From Owenia fusiformis (taxonomy: Eukaryota; Annelida; Polychaeta; Sabellida; Oweniidae): DNA of 64,000 nt. The DNA lies in assembly GCA_903813345.2 (NCBI GenBank), contig CAIIXF020000010.1, forward strand, positions 26,872,425 through 26,936,424, given 5' to 3'. The position numbers were made by a program, and so were the translations under genes. Under the pieces are notes generated by a model, which was not told where the DNA came from, did not search any database, and saw nothing but the letters and a program-made list of their open reading frames with translations. Of the stretch, positions 36,401 to 48,400 are shown piece by piece (position 1 is the first letter of the stretch; every line of letters starts with the position of its first letter).

Positions 36401-39400
36401 GACTTCAAACAGAAGTTAAAGTTACCCACAAATGATAAATTCATTGCATGGAGTCAGTAATTTTCTTTGATATAGTAAAACATATGAGTAAAAAAATAAA
36501 TTGTGTGGATTTCCTAGTGTTTCTATGCAAAATAACACGCTCCGTCACAGCGGACAAATTTTTCGATACCTGCCTGTGGCCATGACCGTGGTAATGTTAT
36601 CGTGAAAGCCTGGTATAACCGCGACAATGCTGTATTATATTGCAATGCCTGCCATGTTATCGCATCCTACGATCCCTTTAGATATTTCGTGATTTATTAT
36701 TAAAGTTCCGTGCGTAACACTTAATTTCCCAGTCCGTGAACATTTGATTCGATTTTGTTATGAATGAGATTAAAGAACACTAAACACGCTTTCTAATGGT
36801 TTGATGTACATCTGGCTCGCTGGCTACAAAACTTCCCACAAACACTTGGGATTCATTTTTGACAATCGCTTCAAATTTGACATACACATAAATGAACTTG
36901 CCAGCAAGGTGCAAAAACAGCTCAGCCCACTGAAATCACTATCCTACAAATTAAAGTCAAAGCACCTTGAACTTATATATAATTCCTTTATTTTACCACA
37001 CTTAGATTACTGCAGTTCAATTCATGGCTCTAGCACAGCTCAAAACTTGATAAAACTTGACAGACTGCATTACAAAGCAGCACTCAGCTGCTCAGGGGCT
37101 CTTCATGGATCAAATACTATAAAAACTCTTAATTGTCTAAAGTGGAAGCCACTTGAATCCAGAAGAAGAGATAAAGATTGCATTATCATGTTTAAGATTT
37201 GTAAAAATATGGCACCTGATTATATAATTGAACTCTTTGACCGTTATAAATCTGAGCCAAGAAGGGTTCTTAGAACTCATAGAACTTTCCAAAATACCGC
37301 CAAAATCAAGCACGCGACTTAATAAAGCACCAGTATTGCGATTAATTTCTGAATGGAATAGAATCTCCAGAAGATAGGTCTATTCCCACCATATCAATGT
37401 TCAAAAGTAAAATCAAAAACAAAACTTTAAAATTTACTGACTTCAATACAACATCAAAACTAAATCTGTCTCGAAAACAAGAAATTATCCTAAACAGAAT
37501 TAGATGTGGACTTTATTTCGAATCACAAAAGTTTGCCCATAATTTTCCTAACACATCTAACCTATGTGTCTGTGGTAAGAGTGCAACCCAAAAACATTTA
37601 ATTCTGCATTGCAAGCGCCATTCTACTCAAAGAAAACGCCTTGAAGAATCCCTCGAAGAGTATAACCTGTGGACCCCACTCAATGGACAAGAAAAAATTG
37701 AATCTCTAATTTTTCAAAATTCCCTTTCACTTGGAAATATATAATGAAATGAAAAAAAATCTGGCTCGCTGTTTCAAATCATATACAATACTGTCAGTCA
37801 GCAAAGAATTTTTTGTCATCTATTAAAGTCTGATCTTTATGTAAAACGCAATATTTGGATGTATTTTTATTTTTATAAATTTTACAACTGACAAGTTTAT
37901 GAATGCCTATATATTAAAATGACATTGTTAATAATGGCATTTCCAGTGCAGAATAAAAGCACAATAAAAAATAAAATATCATTTAGGATAAGCCGGTAGT
38001 CGAACCATGGTATATCGGGGGGAAACGAGCATTTTCCCCCTAGACCACATGGGCCGAATATACAGAGAGAGGTCAATCAATGCTACTCATCCAAACGGCT
38101 TTAGTGTACAAGTCACGTGATGTCAGGCGATAAATATCCAAGAAAATCGGACAGCCGGCGAACATCGAAGCAATGGAAGAAATAATCGTGACAATTCTTT
38201 GCCCCAATTGTTCATCAGCGTATATCCTCTCAATTTAGCTCAAAATAGCACCAGGGACATTGGAACAACTCACGATTGCTTTTTATCGAGAGCTCACAGT
38301 TTAATAAAGTTCAATGCATAACAGTTGATTCACTTTTGTTAGAATGGAGCCTAAAGAAGACAAGATAACCTTTCCAATGGTGCGTTGAGCGTTGTATATG
38401 TGGCTAGGTACATCAAATTATGAAAATGTACGCAATGTTGTCACGTCAGTTCGTGAAATTCATCTATTACACAATGCGTTACATTTAATTTCAATTCGAT
38501 TTACTGTATTTTCTTTTACATTTTTATCCCATTTTTCTTCCCTCAAGAAGGGATCCTTAAATTGAAGGCTAGACAACACAGAATAAATGTTAGAATTGTG
38601 GCGACAACTTTTTTTTTTTTAATTGGCTTCAATTTTCGAAGATTGTTCTAAATCAGACGTCCTATGGCCATTTGGCGTATTCCTATAAACTATTGAGTTT
38701 TCCGAAAAAATAGATGGACAAACAGACAAATGTATGGGCATCTTTTCTATCTCTGATGACAGGTTGTTCTAGTCTCAAAATACATATTCTCTCGTTTGTA
38801 AAGATTTTCGTCAATTCTAATTAAAGAATATCATGGATAAAAACTGTCTAATATTTTACTCCAAATAAACTTTAAATATGTGTTTGATCGCTAATATGTC
38901 TATCAATTAAGTTGCGTTGCATTGTCTCTTAAATGTTACACGCAGGAAAACTTTACAATGTGCGTAGCTGTTATGGCATTCGACATAACTCTTAAAAGTT
39001 ACACGCAGAAAGATACACGCAGGAAAACTTTATAATGTGAGGTATTATGGCATTCGGCATAACGCCTTTCGGTACAATGCGTGTCGGTATAATGGATTTC
39101 GGTATAATTGCGTTGGTATAATGGGTTTCGGTATAATGACCCCGGTTGGTCACTCTGCATGGCGTGCAGGGCGGCCATGTACTATGGTTTCCTGGGGAGC
39201 ACCTATGGCTACTCACAGTGACACTGACAGTTTTGAGTTTCAGCTTTCAAAATAGGTCATCAAACTTAAAGTTTTTTAGAAGTGCATCTTCGGTATCACA
39301 GGCATCGGAACAGAGATAACCCCCCCCCCCACTCAGTCTATGTACATAGTAAATAATATTATTTACTAGGTACATATACTGAGTGGGGGAGGGGGGTATC

Positions 39401-42400
39401 TCTGTTTCGATGCCTTTGTTTGGTGTATCCCAAAAATTTCAGATTGATGGAACTAAGTCTAGTGTCCCATCTAGTGAATTCCAAAATGCCAGGTATAGAG
39501 ATCTCCACTCCCAGGTCTCCATTCCAGTCTGTACTGAATCTGGCATAGATTGCCCTAGCCCTGTTTAGGACTCTAAATTTGTCGTTATTAGATTTGAGAT
39601 TTGACCACACTTCAGGGTGGGTGTGGCATATCGACGTTAATCCTGTGCTTGGCTTGCTATGATTAACTGAAAGTGTTACTTATGTACATGTATAAGTTTT
39701 TATCTGTATCCAAACATGCTTTTATAATCATAATATGGTCAAATAAATTATCTTTCAATATTTAACTTTTTAGATTGGTATGCAAAATATGGGTAGGTAT
39801 ATTGTAGGTTCCTTTAATAAAATATAAAATTACCAAACTTTTATTATAGCATGTTATGATTGTATTATTTATGATCTAAGTATTTGATTTCAGTACAGTT
39901 GAGGGATGTCTGTACATGGGTGCCAATCCTAATCTGGTTCTGCCCGATGGTGCCGCTGCCATGCACATTAGTGTTGGGGTGGACAGTGACCAAGCAGAGG
40001 ACTTTGTTAAACTCATGATTCAGTATGGTGGTAATCCCAATGTCCAGTGAGTATTCATCCATGTAAACTAAGACATAACTTATTGATAAAATACCCTCTT
40101 AAAAAGATTAGCAAGCTTTATAAGAATCCATTTTATCCCTAAGTTTGGTTGGGATATTAGTGAAGCTCTCTGTTAGTCCAACCGTGCAAAAGGATTTATA
40201 ACTAAATTTTGATAGTTAAAAGTCATTTTAGATCATAAAAAATTATTTTGACTTTTCACATTAACTTTTAAGTAATCCTGACCCAAAATGCTACACATTT
40301 CCCAATTTACATCATGATTTTTTTTCTTTCATCTCACATGATGGATCAAGCTTTTCTTGTGAACCCGTACCAATAGATATATGAAAAAAGGTATACTGGT
40401 AATAGGTATAGAATGTGGATCTTTGAAATTTTTCAGGGATACAGAAGGAGTAACCCCACTCCATGCAGCTGCCAGCTGGGGTAGAGCAGAGATCCTCAAA
40501 TTATTATTGGTCAATGGAGGAGACCCTACTCTCAAAGATCAGGTATATTTAGTGCCAAATCTCATATCAACTTGAAACAGGATCCTGAGTTGAATTAGAT
40601 TTTTACAGCTTTGTAGTATTTGACTCTTATGATGCAATTTGACATACTACACAGCCAATCTCCAATATACCGCACCATAGTACCATAGACTTACAGTACT
40701 GTATGCATGGTATCATGAACTCTGTACAGCACCATACTCAAATGGTACCGCATGGTGCCATACTCTTAACCTACTGTAAAGTACAATGATTTCAGAGTGC
40801 GGATAGGCAACTTATAAAACTATAACCAAGACCTATTATAACTGGTCAAAACAACCATATATGGTGACCTGGTTTTAAAGTTCTGTTGGAGGAATGTCTT
40901 TATACGTAATGTCTTAATAACCAGATGGGGACTAGTGAGTAATGGACTCTATTTTAATACATTACAACCATTCTTTCTTTGCAGGATGGTATGGATGTGG
41001 AGGCCTATGCCCTTGAGTCTAAAGATGACCTCACCATTAAATATGTTGAACTGTTTGCATTTAATGAGAAGGGTGATGATTCCAGTGAGGGTGAAGATAA
41101 GCCAGTGGAGCATTATACCTTGGAGTTACTAGGTATGTATGCCATTATTACATCTTTTAAAATTGGAGCATCTAAGGTCTAGGGCTGTATTGTATGCAAC
41201 ATATCTATGCAAGTGATTGCATCTTGAACAATAACATTATTTCATTGCATAAAATTAATCAGCCACATTGCAATTTTTGTTAAATCTGTTTCTGTTTTGG
41301 TAGATACAAAGGTCCATTGTTTCAGATGCTGGGGATAAAAATTCACGGTACAGTTGGGGAACCAGTTCTTGCAGAAGCAGTTGGGGTAGACACATGGCCC
41401 CCTCTCCACCCCTGGAACCTGGTACCAGCCCCCCTCCATACAATTCAAACACATGTACTATTCACCCACATCCTTCTCACCCACATATAAATCCTGCCCA
41501 TATGCACAGTGAAGATGTGGCTAATGGAGACATCTGTGATGAGATCTACAAGCTGTACATCGACTCTGCGGACAAGACAGAAGAAGAAGACAATAAACTA
41601 CATAAGAATGACTTTTTGGAGCCAGTGAACAGAATAACTAAAAATCAACAGGATAACTACATCAAACCCAGTAGGTTGAGTAATGTATTTGAACCTAATA
41701 GCCACAACAATCCAAAGAGAAGTAAACGAAGCCAACGTACTAGACTGTCTATTCCAGTAAAGCAACGCCAAAGTTTCTATACTTCCAAAGTGCAGGCAGT
41801 TCTCAATGATGACTATGATCAAGGTTCACAAATCTTTGATGTCACTTCCCCAGATCATCCCATTGTGGTTGAGCGGCAATCCCTGGATGATACAATGGAG
41901 AAGATAGAACGCAGGAGGTCCAAATATCCAATTATATCCTCTAAGGACGGATATTTTAGGGTAAGCTGAATTGTATAAATCCCATCCTCAATGGTAGCTA
42001 AATTTTCAGGTTAGCCAAATTATTTAGAACCTTTGGCAAAAATTCCTGCAAAAATGACTGCCATTTGTATCATGGAAGAGTTGCCCGTTTGAATACAAAC
42101 TTGATAGTATTCACTTTTCTGCAAAGTCAATTCATGAATATTATAACATATGGCTTAAAAATATTTGTGTATTATTGATATTGAAATTCAAAACTCCTGT
42201 AGTTCCAGGTTGATTCTGAAATCTCATTTGCTAGTATAGCACACAGAGACCAAGATGATAGAGACATGGCCTGCCAGCAGGAACATGTAGGTTCTCCATT
42301 CAAAAGCTACAGGACTCGGAGCAAATCAGCTAGTTTATCTAGTGGGAATGAGTCCTTTGAATCCTGCTCTAGTGGGGGATCTTATCACTCTACACACAAC

Positions 42401-45400
42401 AACTCCTTGGAGTTACCCAGTGCTAAAGACACTTCATCTCATGTTAAAGACAAAGATAATGCATCTGCTGGTAGTCTATCAAGCAAAAGTGACATATTTT
42501 ATGACACTGTAGAACCAAACTCCATTAAACCTGTATATTTGAAACCACTTCCCATGTGCCATGAACCCCATAGCCCGAGTGACAAAGTGCCCAATACTGC
42601 AAAAAGAAGTAATGACAAGGTGCCCAGTGCATCCAAAAGTACTAATGACAAGTTGCCAAGTACAGCCCAAAGTATCAACAATAAAGTGTCTTGTTCATCC
42701 AAAAGTACCAATGACAATTTGCCAAGAATAGCACAAAGTAACAATGACAAGGTGTCCAGTACATCCAAAAGTCCCAGTAACAAGGTACCCAGTATGGCCC
42801 AAAGTACCTATGACAAGGTACCCAGTACATCCAAGAGTACCCATGACAAAGTGCCCAGTACAGCCCAATACTACAGAAGCATTAAAGATGGTCAAATCAA
42901 AAAGGAAGAAAGAACTGATACGGACTCACTCAATGACAGCCTCCTCAGCCATCTAACTCAGTTGAAATTGGGAGATACCCCTAAATCTAGCAAACCTCAA
43001 GTCACCAAGTACAAACCAAATAAACCAAGTGTTGATTTATTTACATCAGATGAAAGTGACTTGGACACTACATTAAATATTTTGTCAAAAAGAAACCGTT
43101 ATAGTATTAGAACACTCAGAAAGCCCAATGGATATACACCCTCTGAGCCCATGGAGCATTGCAATTGCACATGCCCTCCTGAGGATGGGGACTCAGAATA
43201 TAGCAGCACAAGTAGCTTGTCTGACAGACTTTCCTCAAGTGGAATGAGTGGGAGAAACTCTGTGGGGAGTAACCAATCATGTCGGTCAGAACTGAGCAAC
43301 TATAGTGAGGGGGCCTCCATCATGCATCTCTACAGAGATGATCAGGAAGACTGTTCATTAATTGAGCATCATTATCTTCCTGATAGTTCATTATATTCCC
43401 ATCATTCGCCTGATGTTTCCCTGTCTTTAACAACCCTGGGAATCAGTAGTGCACTAGAGCCACTGTCTAATGAGGAGATCAGGGCTCAACTTGTTGCAAT
43501 GGGAGATCAGCCAGGACCCGTAGTGAACAGTCTCAGAGACGTTTATCTAAAGAGGCTTGCAAGACTGAAAAATGACCCTGATTTACCAAAAATCATAGTT
43601 AAATCTACAGAATCGGGTATGTCATCCTTCTCTGTTTAAAAACAATATGTATTGTCTGTCCTTAAGACAATAGGTGAATTAATTACATGTAAAAATATGC
43701 AGTTCAATACAATTATAACAGCTTTGGATTTTCCAAATTTGAGGTTACAAATCCTTAAGTTACAAATCCTTAGATTTTGTCATTTTAATGGATTGGTACT
43801 ATAGATTACATGTACTTGATCAGCAAGGCAGTCCATATTATCACAAAAACAAATGATTTTAATGATTAAGTCGACACTTTCACATTTACTTCCTTTTAGA
43901 ATACCTTCCAGAGCTGACTAAAGCTTTAGAAGGAGATCTCTATCCCAGTGATGTCAGTGTGATGGAGCAGCACATGGAGGCACCATTCAAAGACTCTGAT
44001 CCCTCCCTCAAGTGGAGAGAGGGCACCCTAAAGACTAGCTTCAACTATATACTACTAGACCCTAGATTTACACAGAATCTGCCCTCCAGAGCAAAATATA
44101 TGAGTAAGTTAAATACGTTATGTATGTGTTGAAGTGTCTTCCCATTTTACAAAGGCCAGTAAAAAAGGCTAGCAAGAGCTTACCACTTTGCGCATTTTAC
44201 CTTTAGAACTGGATTGTTTAATGTTAAAGATCATGATTTTTGTAAATTGGAAATACAGCTATTAATACATAATTATGACTGGCTTCACAGAAAATAAATA
44301 ATCCTGTTTGATAACCTCAATTTACATATCTTAGCCTCAAACAAAATCACATTTTCCTGTTCTTGTAACTTCAGAAATGTACTCAGTATTAATATTTACC
44401 AACTTTTCTATTGGATTTCCATTTAATTGTGATTTAGGTGACACAGGATGTGTTCCGAGTGTCTCTAGTGCCAGATATTCTACATCTAATTGTGTTTCTT
44501 ACATATAGGTGAGCAAGATGTGTTCCGAGTGTCTCTAGTGCCATCTATTCTACATCTAATTGTGTTTGTTACATATAGGTGAGCAGGATGTGTTCAGAGT
44601 GTCTCTAGTGCCAGATATTCTACATGTAATTGTGTTTCTTACATATAGGTGAGCAGGATGTGTTCCAAGTGTCTCTAGTGCCAGATATTCTACCTCTAAT
44701 TGTGTTTCTTACATATAGGTGAGCAGGATGTGTTCCAAGTGTCTCTAGTGCCAGATATTCTACATGTAATTGTGTTTCTTACATATAGGTGAGCAAGATG
44801 TGTTCCGAGTGTCTCTAGTGCCAGATATTCTACATCTAATTGTGTTTCTTACATATAGGTGAGCAAGATGTGTTCCAAGTGTCTCTAGTGCCAGATATTC
44901 TACATGTAATTGTGTTTCTTACATATAGGTGAGCAGGATGTGTTCCGAGTGTCTCTAGTGCCAGATATTCTACATCTAATTGTGTTTCTTACATATAGGT
45001 GAGCAATTTGTGTTCCGAGTGTCCCTAGTGCCAGATATTCTACATCTAATTGTGTTTCTTACATATAGGTGAGCAAGATGTGTTCCGAGTGTCTCTAGTG
45101 CCATCTATTCTACCTCTAATTGTGTTTTAGGTGACTCAGGATGTGTTCCGAGTGTCTCTAGTGCCAGATATTCTACATCTAATTGTGTTTCTTACATATA
45201 GGTGAGCAAGATGTGTTCCGAGTGTCTCTAGTGCCAGATATTCTACATCTAATTGTGTTTTTTACATATAGGTGAGCAAGATGTGTTCCGAGTGTCTCTA
45301 GTGCCATCTATTCTACATCTAATTGTGTTTCTTACATATAGGTGAGCAAGATGTGTTCCGAGTGTCTCTAGTGCCATCTATTCTACATCTAATTGTGTTT

Positions 45401-48400
45401 TAGTTGACTCAGGATGTGTTCCGAGTGTCTCTAGCACCAGATATTCTACATATAATTGTGTTTCTTACATATAGGTGAGCAGGATGTGTTCCGAGTGTCT
45501 CTAGCACCAGATATTCTACATGTAATTGTGTTTCTTACATATAGGTGAGCAAGATGTGTTCCGAGTGTCTCTAGTGCCATCTATTCTACATCTAATTGTG
45601 TTTCTTACATATAGGTGAGCAGGATGTGTTCCAAGTGTCTCTAGTGCCAGATATTCTACCTCTAATTGTGTTTCTTACATATAGGTGAGCAGGATGTGTC
45701 CGAGTGTCTCTAGTGCCATCTATTCTACATCTAATTGTGTTTCTTACATATAGGTGAGCAGGATGTGTTCAGAGTGTCTCTAGTGCCAGATATTCTACCT
45801 CTAATTGTGTTTCTTACATATAGGTGAGCAGGATGTGTTCAGAGTGTCTCTAGTGCCAGATATTCTACATGTAATTGTGTTTCTTACATATAGGTGAGCA
45901 GGATGTGTTCCAAGTGTCTCTAGTGCCAGATATTCTACATGTAATTGTGTTTCTTACATATAGGTGAGCAGGATGTGTTCCAAGTGTCTCTAGTGCCAGA
46001 TATTCTACCTCTAATTGTGTTTCTTACATATAGGTGAGCAGGATGTGTTCCAAGTGTCTCTAGTGCCAGATATTCTACATGTAATTGTGTTTCTTACATA
46101 TAGGTGAGCAGGATGTGTTCCGAGTGTCTCTAGTGCCATCTATTCTACATCTAATTGTGTTTCTTACATATAGGTGAGCAGGATGTGTTCCGAGTGTCTC
46201 TAGCACAAGATTATTCTACATCTAATTGTGTTTCTTACATATAGTTGAGCAGGATGTGTTTCGAGTGTCTCTAGTGCCAGATATTCTACATCTAATTGTG
46301 TTTCTTACATATAGGTGAGCAGGATGTGTTCCGAGTGTCTCTAGCACAAGATTATTCTACATCTAATTGTGTTTCTTACATATAGGTGAGCAGGATGTGT
46401 TTCGAGTGTCTCTAGTGCCAGATATTCTATATCTAATCGTGTTTCTTACATATAGGTGAGCAGGATGTGTTCCGAGTGTCTCTATTGCCAGATATTCTAC
46501 ATGTAATTGTGTTTCTTACATATAGGTGAGCAGGATGTGTTCCAAGTGTCTCTAGTGCCAGATATTCTACCTCTAATTGTGTTTCTTACATATAGGTGAG
46601 CAGGATGTGTTACAAGTGTCTCTAGTGCCAGATATTCTACATGTAATTGTGTTTCTTATATATAGTCGAGCAGGATGTGTTCAGAGTGTCTCTAGTGCCA
46701 GATATTCTACATGTAATTGTGTTTCTTACATAAAGGTGAGCAAGATGTGTTCCGAGTGTTCATCAGTGCCAGATATTCTACATGTAATTGTGTTTCTTAC
46801 ATAAAGGTGAGCAAGATGTGTTCCAAGTGTCTCTAGTGCCAGATATTCTACATGTAATTGTGTTTCTTACATATAGGTGAGCAGGATGTGTTCAGAGTGT
46901 CTCTAGTGCCAGATATTCTACCTCTAATTGTGTTTCTTACATAAAGGTGAGCAGGATGTGTTCCGAGTGTTTCTAGTGCCAGATATTCTACATCTAATTG
47001 TGTTTCTTACATATAGGTGAGCAAGATGTGTTCCGAGTGTCTCTAGTGCCAGATATTCTACATCTAATTGTGTTTCTTACATATAGGTGAGCAAGATGTG
47101 TTCCGAGTGTCTCTAGCACCAGATATTCTACATATAATTGTGTTTCTTACATATAGGTGAGCAAGATGTGTTCCAAGTGTCTCTAGTGCCAGATATTCTA
47201 CATGTAATTGTGTTTCTTACATATAGGTGAGCAGGATGTGTTCCGAGTGTCTCTAGTGCCATCTATTCTACATCTAATTGTGTTTCTTACATATAGGTGA
47301 GCAAGATGTGTTCCGAGTGTCTCTAGTGCCAGATATTCTACATCTAATTGTGTTTCTTACATATAGGTAAGCAGGATGTGTTCAGAGTGTCCCTAGTGCC
47401 AGATATTCTACCTCTAATTGTGTTTCTTACATATAGGTGAGCAGGATGTTTTCAGAGTGTCTCTAGTGCCAGATATTCTACCTCTAATTGTGTTTCTTAC
47501 ATATAGGTGAGCAGGATGTGTCCGAGTGTCTCTAGTGCCAGATATTCTACCTCTAATTGTGTTTCTTACATATAGGTGAGCAGGATGTGTCCGAGTGTCT
47601 CTAGTGCCAGATATTATACATCTAATTGTGTTTCTTACATATAGGTAAGCAGGATGTGTTCAGAGTGTCCCTAGTGCCAAATATTCTACATCTAATTGTG
47701 TTTCTTACATATAGGTGAGCAGGATATGTTCAGAGTGTCTCTAGCACCAGATATCCTACCTCTAATTGTGTTTCTTACATATAGGTGAGCAGGATGTGTT
47801 CCAAGTGTCCCTAGTGCCAGATATTCTACATCTAATTGTGTTTCTTACATATAGGTGAGCAGGATATGTTCAGAGTGTCTCTAGCACCAGATATCCTACC
47901 TCTAATTGTGTTTCTTACATAAAGGTGAGCAAGATGTGTTCCGAGTGTCTCTAGTGCCAGATATTATACATCTAATTGTGTTTCTTACATATAGGTAAGC
48001 AGGATGTGTTCAGAGTGTCCCTAGTGCCAAATATTCTACATCTAATTGTGTTTCTTACATATAGGTGAGCAGGATATGTTCAGAGTGTCTCTAGCACCAG
48101 ATATCCTACCTCTAATTGTGTTTCTTACATATAGGTGAGCAGGATGTGTTCCAAGTGTCCCTAGTGCCAGATATTCTACATCTAATTGTGTTTCTTACAT
48201 ATAGGTGAGCAGGATATGTTCAGAGTGTCTCTAGCACCAGATATTCTACATCTAATTGTGTTTCTTACATATAGGTGAGCAGGATGTGTTCCGAGTGTCC
48301 CTAGTGCCAGATATTCTACATCTAATTGTGTTTCTTACATATAGGTGAGCAGGACGTGTTCAGAGTGTTTCTAGCTCCAGATATTCTACATCTAATTGTG

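Larger units (their letters stand above)
33650..39150. repeat. Widely spaced inverted repeats in ANKLE1 intron 1
   Basis: The left block 33661-33713 (cattgtaccgacgcacatta, taccgaaacccattataccg) is the inverse of the right block 39062-39140 (ggtacaatgcgtgtcggtat, aatgggtttcggtataatga). The blocks are about 5.4 kb apart and each is made of repeated ATTATACCG words. They may be the ends of one large transposon into which the elements at 34648-36578 and 36823-37758 later inserted, or two separate insertions in opposite orientation. Confidence 0.5.

Noticed and set aside
42499-42895. Antisense open frames opposite ANKLE1 exon 6
   Set aside because: They mirror the 39-bp coding repeats of the sense strand; the period divisible by three keeps the opposite frames open.
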